In this document: positions 18,280-27,426 of the stretch, piece after piece
Layout: each line of letters starts with the position of its first letter
How positions within the stretch are numbered: position 1 is the stretch's first letter
From: DATKMP01 sp963790045
GTDB lineage: Bacteria; Bacteroidota; Ignavibacteria; UBA10030
Reading direction: 5' to 3'
DNA length: 64,000 nucleotides
Assembly (NCBI GenBank): GCA_963790045.1
Contig: CAWBMS010000013.1
Span: forward strand, 172,748-236,747
Notes under the pieces: model-generated
Databases searched by the model: none
Seen by the model: only the letters and a program-made list of their open reading frames with translations
What the model was told of the DNA's origin: nothing
Position numbers and translations under genes: made by a program

Positions 18280-19290
18280 ATGGCAACGTATAAAGAATCC
18301 GGTGTAGATATCGACGCAGGCGAAGAGCTTGTCCGGCGCATTAAACAGCCCGTTCGCTCCACCTTTAACAAGAATGTCTTAACGGATATCGGGATGTTCG
18401 GCGCGTTTTATCGCGCGGATTTTAAAGGCATTAAAAAGCCCGTGTTAGTTTCCAGCGTGGACGGCGTCGGCACAAAACTGAAGATCGCCATCCGACTCAA
18501 TCGCCACGACACCGTCGGACAGGATTTGGTCAATCACTGCGTGAACGACATTCTTGTGTGCGGCGCAAAACCGTTGTACTTTATGGATTATTATGCCACC
18601 GGCAAGCTTTCGCCGGATGTTGCAGAGCAAGTCATTCGCGGTTTTGTGAAAGCATGCAATGAAAACGAATGCGCGCTCATCGGCGGCGAGACGGCTGAGA
18701 TGCCCGGTATGTATGGCGCAGAAGATTACGATATTGCCGGAACTATCGTCGGTATTGTCGATGAAAAGAAAATCCTGAACGGCAAAAAAGTAAAAGCAGG
18801 CGACGTTCTCATCGGACTCCCTTCTACCGGATTGCATACCAACGGCTACTCACTTGCACGCAGAGTGTTGTTGGATAAATTTGATTTAGAAAAACATATC
18901 GATGAACTCAACGGTACGCTCGCTGATGCGTTATTAGCAGTGCACCGTTCCTACCGGCAATCGATTTATCCGTTACTGCAACAAGCAGCGACGGCAAAAT
19001 ATATTCATGCGCTGTCTCATATTACCGGCGGCGGCATCGAAGGCAATACTTACCGCGTTGTACCGAAAGGATTGAAACTTGCCATCGATTGGAATGCGTG
19101 GGAACGCCCCGCGCTCTTTAACCTCATCCGACGTGTCGGCAATGTACCGGAAGAAGACATGCGCCGCACGTTGAATCTCGGCATGGGCCTCATTGTGATT
19201 GTGGATAAGCATGGCATAGACACCGTGCTCCGCACATTGAAGAAGAAGGACGAACATCCATTGATCCTTGGCGAGATTGCAAAACGGTGA
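18280..19290 (+). CDS. purM: Phosphoribosylformylglycinamidine cyclo-ligase
   Basis: AIR synthetase, fifth step of purine synthesis: ATP-dependent ring closure of FGAM to AIR. The start at ATG 18280 (MATYKESGVDIDAGEELVRR) matches the family N-terminus; the frame extends 51 codons further up through repeat sequence and is not coding there. The roughly 336 residues include VSSVDGVGTKLKIA, the DxG/GGETAEMPGMY nucleotide loop, GLPSTGLHTNGYSLAR and ALSHITGGGIEGN. The N-terminus shows no strong ribosome-binding site. It is followed 17 bases later by the DUF2721 gene. purD is on the other strand at 57 kb, so purine genes are scattered. Confidence 0.97.
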   Translation: MATYKESGVDIDAGEELVRRIKQPVRSTFNKNVLTDIGMFGAFYRADFKGIKKPVLVSSVDGVGTKLKIAIRLNRHDTVGQDLVNHCVNDILVCGAKPLYFMDYYATGKLSPDVAEQVIRGFVKACNENECALIGGETAEMPGMYGAEDYDIAGTIVGIVDEKKILNGKKVKAGDVLIGLPSTGLHTNGYSLARRVLLDKFDLEKHIDELNGTLADALLAVHRSYRQSIYPLLQQAATAKYIHALSHITGGGIEGNTYRVVPKGLKLAIDWNAWERPALFNLIRRVGNVPEEDMRRTLNLGMGLIVIVDKHGIDTVLRTLKKKDEHPLILGEIAKR

Positions 19291-19307
19291 CAATAAAAAG
19301 AGAATGA

Positions 19308-19802
19308 ATGATGAATGCACTATTAGATAATCATTTATCAATCACACAGCTTATTCAGCTTATTCTTGCTCCCGGCGTTATGATCAATGCATGCGGATTG
19401 CTGCTGTTAAGCATCAACAATAAATTTTCGTCGGTGCTCAATCGTATCCGCGGATTGAATGAAGAGAAACTCCATCTTTCACTGCGGATGGGCAGCAAAG
19501 ATTTTACGTCCTTAGAACACCAACGCTTGGAGAGCGTCAAACATCAACTTCCAGGGTTAATGGTGCGTGCAAAATATCTGCGGAATGCGGTTACGTGCTA
19601 TTTTATCGCCGTGGGATTGTTCGTTGCAACATCGCTGATGATCGGTGCAGATTTCTTTTTGCAAAACGATCTTCTCCGTCTTTTTGAACTTTGTTGTTTC
19701 CTGCTTGGGATGGTGACGGTCTTGATCGGTGTGATCTTCGGTGTGCGTGATACCTTAAAAGGATATGAAGTAGTAAAGTTCGATGTGCAGGTCGATGAAT
19801 AA
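19308..19802 (+). CDS. DUF2721 family membrane protein
   Basis: 164-residue membrane protein matching the DUF2721 pattern: an N-terminal helix with APGVMINACGLLLLSINNKF, then the cytoplasmic LNRIRGLNEE and a central helix with RLESVKHQLPGLMVRAKYLR, then two membrane helices (NAVTCYFIAVGLFVATSLMI and LFELCCFLLGMVTVLIGVIF). The function of the family is unknown. The Asn-Arg-Ile-Arg motif after helix 1 is the family hallmark as I recall it. It lies between purM and the polysaccharide cluster on the same strand. Confidence 0.8.
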   Translation: MMNALLDNHLSITQLIQLILAPGVMINACGLLLLSINNKFSSVLNRIRGLNEEKLHLSLRMGSKDFTSLEHQRLESVKHQLPGLMVRAKYLRNAVTCYFIAVGLFVATSLMIGADFFLQNDLLRLFELCCFLLGMVTVLIGVIFGVRDTLKGYEVVKFDVQVDE

Positions 19803-19831
19803 CAGCAGCCGCTCTTGAGCTGACACAGTCC

Positions 19832-21007
19832 ATGCAAATCTCCATTCTCAATGCCGGCGGGCCAACAGATTATCTTTACGGGTTAGTAACGGGCTTATCC
19901 TCTCAGCCGGAGATGCAAATCGAAATTGTGGACGGCGACGCATCACAGCATTTCTTTCATAATATTTCGAACGTCCGGCATTTCAATCTCCGCGGGGATA
20001 ATAGATCGCCGCAATCTGTCTTCACAAAAGCAATCCGAATCATTCTCTCTTATATTCGTCTTTTGATGTATGCAGCGTGGACACGCTCGCAGGTGCTACA
20101 TATTCAATGGGATAATAGTTTTTTGTTGTTCGATAGAACACTACTATTATTGTATTATAAGATGTGCGGAAAGAAGATCGTGTACACGGCACACAATATT
20201 TCCAAAGAAGCGCGTGATGGCGTCGAAACATACTATCATCGATATTCGTTACGATCATTATATCGACTCGTGGATACAATCATTGTTCACACCGGACGGA
20301 TGAAAAATGAATTGATGACTGCTTATAATATTCCATCGGACAAAATACATGTCGTGCCGCATGGAATCAATCTCATGGTTCCCAAAACCGGCATCACACA
20401 AATTGATGCACGCCGCAAGCTTGGTATTGCTGAAAGCGCGCATGTGGTTTTGTTCTTCGGATATATTAGTGAATACAAAGGTGCAGACCTTTTAATTGAT
20501 GCTGTTGCAAAGCTTGCTCAAGAAGATCCGAATATCACACTCATTCTTGCCGGGCAATTCAAATGCTCGCGGGCATATCGCACAACAATAGAAAAGTGTG
20601 CCGCTCAATTACAATCGCATATATCTGTGAAAACATTTTTTGAGTTCATTCCACCGAAGAGCATAGAAGAATTATTTGTTGCAACGGATTGTGTTGCCAT
20701 GCCGTACCGATACATTTATCAGAGTGGTATCATCTTTCTTGCATATCGGTACGGTATTCCGATTATCGCAACCGATGTCGGAAGTTTTCATGAAGATATT
20801 ATCGAAGGAAAAACAGGTTTCCTTTGTGCGCCAAACAATGTATCATCATTGATTATAGCGCTGCAAAAATATTTTTCAAGCCAACCGTTCTTACATCAAC
20901 AACAAACCCGAACGGATATCATCCGATGGGCAGAAGAACGTTACTCGTGGCAGAAGATCGGAAAACAAACTGTGGAACTATATTCGGAGCTTCTCCATCG
21001 GCCATGA
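19832..21007 (+). CDS. Glycosyltransferase family 4 protein
   Basis: 391-residue GT-B glycosyltransferase. The N-terminal domain starts with ISILNAGGPTDYLYGLVTGL; the acceptor-side VYTAHNISKEARDG and the hinge HVVPHGINL are visible. The C-terminal donor domain has VVLFFGYISEYKGADLLIDA and the E-x7-E-type region SGIIFLAYRYGIPIIATDVG. It probably adds a sugar to a lipid-linked or exopolysaccharide precursor at the membrane; donor and acceptor are unknown. Its stop overlaps the start of the flippase gene by ATGA (21004-21007), so it opens a coupled polysaccharide operon. Confidence 0.88.
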   Translation: MQISILNAGGPTDYLYGLVTGLSSQPEMQIEIVDGDASQHFFHNISNVRHFNLRGDNRSPQSVFTKAIRIILSYIRLLMYAAWTRSQVLHIQWDNSFLLFDRTLLLLYYKMCGKKIVYTAHNISKEARDGVETYYHRYSLRSLYRLVDTIIVHTGRMKNELMTAYNIPSDKIHVVPHGINLMVPKTGITQIDARRKLGIAESAHVVLFFGYISEYKGADLLIDAVAKLAQEDPNITLILAGQFKCSRAYRTTIEKCAAQLQSHISVKTFFEFIPPKSIEELFVATDCVAMPYRYIYQSGIIFLAYRYGIPIIATDVGSFHEDIIEGKTGFLCAPNNVSSLIIALQKYFSSQPFLHQQQTRTDIIRWAEERYSWQKIGKQTVELYSELLHRP

Positions 21008-22392
21008 CACAGCTATCACGGAATATTGCTTCGTTGTTTTCTGCAGATATGGCGCGCCGTGTTATGGGATTTGTTGCGGTTGTGTATCTTGCGCGCGTTT
21101 TGGGAAAAGACGGATTCGGATTTATCAACGTCGCATTCGCTGTACTGGCGTACGGCGTTGTTCTCAGTGCCGCGGGCTTCCCCATGCTCGGCACCAAACG
21201 TATTGCGCAAGGCAGCAATCCGCAATTCATCGGAGAAATTCTCGGTGCGCGCATGTTGAACACTTTCTGCGTGGTTACAATCATTACAGCATCGTCTTTT
21301 ATCTTCCTTCATGATAAAACTCAATCTGTGGTAATCGCGTTATTCTCTCTTACTCTTTTTGCGCAAGTATTTTTTCTCGATTGGTATTTTCAAGGCAAAG
21401 AGAGAATGAACATCGTATCCATCGGGCGTATTCTTTCTTCATGCATTTACACGCTCATCGTGATAACGATGGTACACACAACAAACGATCTGTGGAAAGT
21501 TGCGTGTGCTGCTATCGCCGGCGATACAATGACTGCGTTCTATTATGTTCGGCGATTCAAAAAAGAAAATCAGCAGCATGTTCGCATTCGATTTTCATTT
21601 CAGATGTTCAAAGAAGCATTTCTCTTGTCGGTAGGTGTAATTTTATCGACAGTTGTTATTAATTTTCCACCGTTAGTGCTGAGTGCGTTGCAATCCAACG
21701 CCGAAGTGGGAATCTTTAGCGCGGCAAGCAAAATCGTTTTCTTTCTTCTTGTCGGAGATCGGTTGCTCTTGCCGCTGCTGCTGCCTGCATCGGCACGCAG
21801 GCAAACGAATTCTCCCGAAGCGCTCTCGCAATTATTATCCGAAGCATTGCGCTGGATTCTGTTATTCGCATTGCCCATTGCTGTCGGCGGAATGGTGTTG
21901 TCTGAACGCATTATCGTTCTTGTGTTTGGAACGCCCTACGCTGCTGCTGCTGGAATCTTTCGCGTCTTTATCTGGTTTTTCTTTTTTACGATGCTGCATT
22001 CCGTATATGTTTCCGGATTAATTGCTGCCGGCCGAGAAAATGTGTACGGCAAAATCATGCTGATAACAACGGCATTATATGCCATCACCGTTACCGTTGG
22101 TACATTATGGTTTGGTGCAATTGGTGCTGCATTCGGTGTCGTAATCTCGGAAGCAATCAGCGTGATAATGATGCGGCACATGCTTGGTTCGACAATAATT
22201 CTTAAAGCGCCGCGCGCGGTTTTACGGATCATCCTTGCAACTACCATGATGGGCTGCTGTTTGATATTCGTTTCAAGCTGGAATCTTATTACAGCAATAC
22301 TTCTTGGTATTGTATTATATGGCATTGTGATTTTTGCAGTTCGCGGCATCACATGGAATGAAGCCAAAGCATTTCTTGCGAGGTTCGCATGA
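21004..22392 (+). CDS. Polysaccharide flippase (Wzx/MOP family)
   Basis: Integral membrane protein of 462 residues with about 12-14 hydrophobic helices, typical of Wzx-type O-unit or exopolysaccharide exporters. The N-terminus SADMARRVMGFVAVVYLARV followed by LGKDGFGFINVAFAV is the usual signature. The start at ATG 21004 is chosen because it overlaps the preceding stop and begins at the conserved first helix; the upstream extension to 20824 lies over the glycosyltransferase gene. The stop overlaps the next gene (22389-22392). It probably flips the sugar unit made by neighbouring glycosyltransferases. Confidence 0.88.
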   Translation: MTQLSRNIASLFSADMARRVMGFVAVVYLARVLGKDGFGFINVAFAVLAYGVVLSAAGFPMLGTKRIAQGSNPQFIGEILGARMLNTFCVVTIITASSFIFLHDKTQSVVIALFSLTLFAQVFFLDWYFQGKERMNIVSIGRILSSCIYTLIVITMVHTTNDLWKVACAAIAGDTMTAFYYVRRFKKENQQHVRIRFSFQMFKEAFLLSVGVILSTVVINFPPLVLSALQSNAEVGIFSAASKIVFFLLVGDRLLLPLLLPASARRQTNSPEALSQLLSEALRWILLFALPIAVGGMVLSERIIVLVFGTPYAAAAGIFRVFIWFFFFTMLHSVYVSGLIAAGRENVYGKIMLITTALYAITVTVGTLWFGAIGAAFGVVISEAISVIMMRHMLGSTIILKAPRAVLRIILATTMMGCCLIFVSSWNLITAILLGIVLYGIVIFAVRGITWNEAKAFLARFA

Positions 22393-23934
22393 ATCTGAAT
22401 GTTGGCATTGTTGGAAATCCGGTTGGTTGGCAATTGTTGCTGACGCAGGAAGGAGTTCCATTCAACATTATTCGATTCGCACCATCGCCGGAAGAATATA
22501 GTGTTGTCGTGGTCAGCAGCAACTCCGATGAACATCAAACAAAGTTTCTCCGTGCGTATGTGGAAGATGGCGGCGCACTGTTATGTTCAGCACAAGAAGC
22601 GCGAAACGTTTTTCAACATCCGATTCGGATTCGCCCGTTTCATTCCGCTCTTCCCGCAAAAGAATTTTCTGGAATCGATTTGATCGAATATCTTTGCTCC
22701 GTGCTGGCTTTCGCCGAAATCAAATGCACTAGCATTGCCCAATGGACAACCGACCGCGTACATCGGTCAAATTGGAAAAGGCCACGCCATTATACTTCCG
22801 TTCGATCCCGCAGAAATTATTCGCGACGAACGAACCGACATAAAATCTTTCTATTCGCCGGAACACCGGCTTCCATTTGAAACTGTATCGCTCGTCTCAA
22901 AACATTCCGTACGGCAGCTCGTCTCGCGTTGTCTGGAAATTCTTCATCATCGCCGCGGATTGCCGTACACACATCTGTGGTATTATCCTAACGGCATGCG
23001 TTCGTTCGGCGTGTTTCGTGTTGATACAGACTTTGGAAAGCAATCCGAGATTACACAATTGTATGAGACAGCGCAGCGTCACAAAATTCCGATGACGTGG
23101 TTTGTGGATGTAAAAAGCCAGCAGCAGCATCTGTCATTGTTCACAGAAATGGCAGGACAGGAAATTGGCATTCATGGATTTGAGCACAAAACATTTTCGG
23201 ATTATCAGCGCAATCTTCTCAACATCCGGCAAGCGCAAACAATTTTGAAGAATGCCGGAATTCTTCCAAAAGGATTTACTGCGCCATTCGGTTCGTGGAA
23301 TAAAAATCTTGGCCGCGCCATTATCGATGCAGGCATTGAGTATTCGTCAGAGTTTTCGTATGATTATGACAATCTGCCGGGCGTGCCGCCATTGCAAAAC
23401 GGTACCGGTGTATTGCAAATTCCCGTGCATCCGATTTGCATCGGCAGTTTAAAACGGCATGGATATAACGACGAACAAATGATCCATTATTTTGATTTTG
23501 TGATGCAGCGAAAATTAGCAATGCGTGAACCGATATTTCTTTATCATCATCCGCGAGATGGACACGACGCTGTGCTTGATTGGCTGTTTGAAAAAATGAA
23601 AGCCGAATGCATTCCCATAAAAACCATGTCGGAATATGCACAATGGTGGAAACAGCGCACGACAAACATTCCAACAATTTTTTTTTCATCGGGAAATATA
23701 GAGATGAGGAAGTTTGCAGATGACCGTTCTGTACAGATTCGTATTTCCATGCCGGATGGAATGGAAACAATTCTCCCCCCAGCAGAACAAATTTTGTTGG
23801 AAACAATCCGTTGGCAGAAACAATCGGAACTGTGGCGCGCACCGGAAGATTATTTGCGCATGCGAAAATTCAATTACCGCATTCCGCTGGTGCGCGGGCT
23901 TGATGCAGTGATGAATTTGTGGAAAAGGAATTAA
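22389..23934 (+). CDS. Polysaccharide deacetylase-like protein (frameshift near 22735)
   Basis: Two frames make one protein of about 510 residues. The first (MNLNVGIVGNPVGWQLLLTQ) is a flavodoxin-like or glutamine-amidotransferase-like N-terminal domain. The second continues with GQPTAYIGQIGKGHAIILPF and a NodB-type deacetylase domain: FGVFRVDTDFGKQSE (metal Asp), EIGIHGFEHKTFSD (metal His pair), FTAPFGSWNKNLG and FLYHHPRDGHDA. Such enzymes remove acetyl groups from sugar polymers. The C-terminal 110 residues are unassigned. The start overlaps the flippase stop. A one-base shift near 22735 joins the parts and is probably a sequence error, though real decay is possible. Confidence 0.78.
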
Positions 23935-23936
23935 CG

Positions 23937-24972
23937 ATGCATGTATTGTTAGCAACAAATCAGGCGACAGCATTCGTACGTGGAGGCGTGCACACACAAG
24001 TGCTGCAAACAAAAGATGCGTTAGAACAATGCGGCGTGCATGCTCACCCTGTTTGAAACGTGGAAAGATTTTAATCCAGCTGATTTCGATCTCGTACATC
24101 TCTTCGCTGCAAATATGGGCACGTACCATCTTGCACGGACAATCAAAGCGTCCGGTTTGCCGTTAGTAATCTCGCCGGTTTTTTACACACGGCGGACTCC
24201 ACGAGTCGTTCGCACTGTCATCACCGCAGATCGATGGATCAATCGCATCACACGAGGTGTGTGGACAGATTACGGATTGATTGCCGAAATGTGCACGTGG
24301 GCAGAAGCTATTCTTCCCAACACCGGTGATGAAGCAAATTTATTTATACAGGCATTTGGTGTTCAATCAAAAAATGTTTTTATTGTGCCTAACGGTGTCG
24401 AGGAACGGTTTGCGCTTGCCAAACCTGAATTGGCAGAACGGGAATTCGGCGTAAAAGATTTTATTCTCTCCGTCGGACATATTGGGCCGGAACGAAAAAC
24501 ATGTTTCGCTTGATTGAAGCGCTTGAACAAATCGATCATCCATCGGTCATCATCGGCCGTGTGGATAAAACTCCCGCTGGAAAAGCGTGTTTAGATCGTG
24601 CAAAACGAAATTCCAATCTGCTCATTGTCGATGCGCTTTCTCACGATTCCATGCCGCTTGCTTCCGCGTATTCGGCATGCAGTGTGTTCGTATTACCATC
24701 GCAATTTGAAACGCCCGGCATCGCCGCATTAGAAGCCGCGCTTGCCGGTGCAAAGATCGTCATAACACCATTCGGCGGAACAAAAGAATACTTTGAAAAC
24801 GATGCTGTCTATGTCGATCCTGTACTCTTCAAATGAAATCGCCGCTGGCATCCGCACTGCACTGCACAAAACGGTAACACCGGAACTTGCAAATCACATT
24901 AAGCAGGAATTTATCTGGAAGCGCGTGGGCGAGAAAACGAAGCAGGTGTATGAACGGGTGTTATCAAAATAA
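23937..24972 (+). pseudogene. Glycosyltransferase family 4, three frameshifts
   Basis: A single glycosyltransferase reads across four frames: MHVLLATNQATAFVRGGVH from 23937 (stop after 24049), then ADFDLVHLFAANMGTYHLAR to 24495, then LIEALEQIDHPSVIIGRVDK, ASAYSACSVFVLPSQFETPG and GGTKEYFENDAVYVDP to about 24825, then IAAGIRTALHKTVTPELANH to the stop at 24970-24972. Shifts lie near 24045, 24505 and 24828. The total length, about 340 residues, is near normal. Three breaks in one kilobase is denser than elsewhere, so real inactivation is as likely as sequencing error. It closes the polysaccharide cluster. Confidence 0.75.
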
Positions 24973-25010
24973 ATAGGAATTGCAATGAAGAAAATTCCTT
25001 CGTTAACAAT

Positions 25011-25490
25011 TTATAGTTGATGTTTTTTCTGAAGTGCTTTCTTCACTACCGGTGGCACAAATTTGCTGACATCGCCATGGAAGCTGGCAATTTCGCGCAC
25101 CATATTGGAACTTAAATAGGTGTATTTTTCATTCGGTACAAAAAAAATCGTTTCAACTTTACCATCTAATTTTCTGTTCATCAACGCCATCTGAAACTCG
25201 TATTCAAAATCCGTCATCGCACGCAGCCCGCGAATGATTGCCACGGCTTTTTGTTTTCGTACATATTCCACCAGCAAACCATCAAACACGGCAACTTCAG
25301 CACGTTTGTAACGTTTCGTCGCCGCCTTTAATAATTCAAATCGTTCTTCTTCCGTGAACAACGGGTTCTTTGCACTGTTATGCGCAATGGTAATGATGAC
25401 TTTGTCAAACATCTTCAGTGCACGTTCAAGAATATCAAGATGACCATTCGTCACCGGATCGAATGTCCCGGGATAAATTGCGATTTTCAT
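25011..25490 (-). CDS. coaD: Phosphopantetheine adenylyltransferase
   Basis: Penultimate step of coenzyme A synthesis (4'-phosphopantetheine plus ATP to dephospho-CoA). The 159 residues match the family in length, with the nucleotidyl-transferase signature IYPGTFDPVTNGHLDILERA, then IRGLRAMTDFEYEFQMALMN, the YTYLSSNMVREIA motif and the C-terminal VPPVVKKALQKK. Its ATG overlaps the rsmD stop by four bases, the common rsmD-coaD pairing. It is the last gene of a long minus-strand operon. Confidence 0.97.
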   Translation of the reverse strand: MKIAIYPGTFDPVTNGHLDILERALKMFDKVIITIAHNSAKNPLFTEEERFELLKAATKRYKRAEVAVFDGLLVEYVRKQKAVAIIRGLRAMTDFEYEFQMALMNRKLDGKVETIFFVPNEKYTYLSSNMVREIASFHGDVSKFVPPVVKKALQKKHQL

Positions 25491-26062
25491 AAAACACTTC
25501 CTTCCGCATTCGGATGAACGAGTGCTTTCATAATCAGCACGGTCGTTTGGCCGAATGGTTTTTTAAGAATATCATATTTTGTTTCATCCAATGCTACTGC
25601 CGATTTGCGGTTGTGTTCCATTACAACATACGTTCCATTCCGCACAACACCAGAATCGTAAATGGCATTCGGCAGCGTGCCGATGGTTTCTAATTTATAC
25701 GGCGGATCGGTAAAAATCATGTCGAATGAACGATGTGCATTCTTCAAATACCAAAACACATCTGCTTGATGCACGGTGCATTGTTTTTCGCAGCCGAGCG
25801 TGTGAATATTTTTATTCAGTACAGAAAGAGACTGCGGAGATTTTTCGATGAAGGTCACGGATTGCGCACCGCGGCTGATTGCTTCCAATCCAAGCGAGCC
25901 GGTACCTGAAAATAAATCCAGCACTTCAGCGCCATCAAACACGACACGATTGTTTAGGATATCAAAGATTGTTTGTTTTGCGCGGTCGGTTGTCGGACGA
26001 ATCGAGAGATCGTTTAACGCGATAAGTGGACGGCCGCGATACTCGCCTGCAATAATTCTCAT
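25487..26062 (-). CDS. rsmD: 16S rRNA (guanine(966)-N2)-methyltransferase
   Basis: SAM-dependent methylase that modifies G966 of 16S rRNA. The 191 residues show MRIIAGEYRGRPL, RPTTDRAKQTIFDIL, the SAM loop VLDLFSGTGSLGLEAISRGA and catalytic motif IV FTDPPYKLE. Both ends overlap neighbours by ATGA (pilM-like gene at 26059-26062, coaD at 25487-25490), so it is translated in a coupled set. Confidence 0.95.
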   Translation of the reverse strand: MRIIAGEYRGRPLIALNDLSIRPTTDRAKQTIFDILNNRVVFDGAEVLDLFSGTGSLGLEAISRGAQSVTFIEKSPQSLSVLNKNIHTLGCEKQCTVHQADVFWYLKNAHRSFDMIFTDPPYKLETIGTLPNAIYDSGVVRNGTYVVMEHNRKSAVALDETKYDILKKPFGQTTVLIMKALVHPNAEGSVL

Positions 26063-26976
26063 TTCACTCGAAGCGCCAATCCGATGGCGGCGGCAAATTT
26101 GTGACTCTCTCTGACAAGCGGAACCGGTAATTTTTTGGATGGCTTGATTTTTCGGAAGGCATTTAATGCCACCGTTTGTTTAATGCCGGTTTCCTGTCGC
26201 AGCGACAATACAAAGTCTTTAGAAATATCCAATCCGTGCAGCAGCACCGCAGCAGGCGTACTGTTATCTTTTTGTTTTAGATATTTAAGATATTGAAGAA
26301 TCGGTTTCATCGGATATTTGTCGCCGTTGTATTGAAACGCGCGATAGTCCGCCATTTCGCCGTTGTGAATGACGCTTGCATCAATTCCATTTTCTCGCAA
26401 ACCGATCAGGACGATATTGTAATCCAGAATTTCCGGATAATTTATGATCAGCGTTTTTTCCGTACTGAATTGATCGACATCCACCAAACTCAATTTCATC
26501 TTGAGCGAGACAGCAACTTTATGCAGGAAGGACACCATACCACGCCGCACCGCCACCATAAAAGTTTGCTGTGCATTGGTTTCTTCCACCGGAAGTCCGT
26601 GGGAATCGAGAATATAATCTTTGATGGATGCACCGGGTAAATATTGTTCTAATTCCCACTGAAGATATTCTGGAATTTCTATTTGCGGTATAGATGCATC
26701 GACCGGAATAATATTGATGAACATCGGATCGGGCGGCAACGTGAAGGCAATTTGCTGTGCTTCTACATTGTGCTGTTTCAGTAATGCACCCAACTCGCTG
26801 GCAAATTTCTTGAGAAGAGGATGTTCGGCAGAAATCGTCCCGCCTTCTTTGGCAAAGTTCACCGATGATTCGCTTTCGCCCAGCGCAAGCACCGTGGCTT
26901 TTCGCTTTTGTTCGAGTTCTGCTAATTGAATTTTACCGCTCAGAAACGAAACGCCTACAGATCGTATGGCTTTCAT
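26059..26976 (-). CDS. PilM-like actin-fold protein
   Basis: 305 residues. The pattern fits the actin-like PilM/GspL cytoplasmic assembly proteins of type IV pili and type II secretion: an N-terminal strand SVGVSFLSGKIQLAELEQ, the central IPEYLQWELEQYLPGASIKD, DVDQFSTEKTLIINYPEI, IVLIGLRENGIDASVIHNGE and the C-terminal VRESHKFAAAIGLALRV. PilN, PilO and PilQ are not in the window. The upstream neighbour is a ComEA-like DNA-binding protein, so a role in DNA uptake or pilus assembly is a reasonable inference. Confidence 0.72.
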   Translation of the reverse strand: MKAIRSVGVSFLSGKIQLAELEQKRKATVLALGESESSVNFAKEGGTISAEHPLLKKFASELGALLKQHNVEAQQIAFTLPPDPMFINIIPVDASIPQIEIPEYLQWELEQYLPGASIKDYILDSHGLPVEETNAQQTFMVAVRRGMVSFLHKVAVSLKMKLSLVDVDQFSTEKTLIINYPEILDYNIVLIGLRENGIDASVIHNGEMADYRAFQYNGDKYPMKPILQYLKYLKQKDNSTPAAVLLHGLDISKDFVLSLRQETGIKQTVALNAFRKIKPSKKLPVPLVRESHKFAAAIGLALRVK

Positions 26977-27003
26977 CGGGAGATATTCTCCATTCTTCTA
27001 CGC

Positions 27004-27420
27004 CTATTCGGCAACAATAAGTGATTGAAGTTGTTCAAATCGTTTTTTGGTGACACCTTTTATTGTTTTCAATTCTTCTAACGATGTAAATTTTCCTCTT
27101 TCGTTTCGCCGCTCGATAATACGCACAGCTGTTTTTTCTCCGATGCCCGGCAACTCCATCAATTGCTGTTTCGTTGCCGTGTTGATATTTAATCTTCCTT
27201 CAACGATTGCTGCATCGAAAGGTTCCGTGCTGTCTTCGACTGCCGAACTAAGCGCCGTGAACGTGCTGTCACTGGTATGATAATCAAATTTCGGCGCAGA
27301 TGGAACAAGTTGTTGATACAAACGAATGCCCGCACCGGCAAGCAGGGTTATCACCAAAAACAGAATAACTTTCCGTTCCGTGTTGGTTAACGCTAAGTGC
27401 TCTGCGATGCGTTTCAGCAT
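27004..27420 (-). CDS. ComEA-like helix-hairpin-helix protein
   Basis: 138 residues: a membrane anchor near residues 18-35 (KVILFLVITLLAGAGIRLY), a linker of about 45 residues and a C-terminal double helix-hairpin-helix with LNINTATKQQLMELPGIGEK, then TAVRIIERRNERGKFTSLEE and IKGVTKKRFEQL. This is the ComEA layout (anchored DNA-binding protein of natural transformation). It sits six bases after dnaJ and 27 before the pilM-like gene. ComEC is not in the window. Confidence 0.85.
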   Translation of the reverse strand: MLKRIAEHLALTNTERKVILFLVITLLAGAGIRLYQQLVPSAPKFDYHTSDSTFTALSSAVEDSTEPFDAAIVEGRLNINTATKQQLMELPGIGEKTAVRIIERRNERGKFTSLEELKTIKGVTKKRFEQLQSLIVAE

Positions 27421-27426
27421 ATTCTG

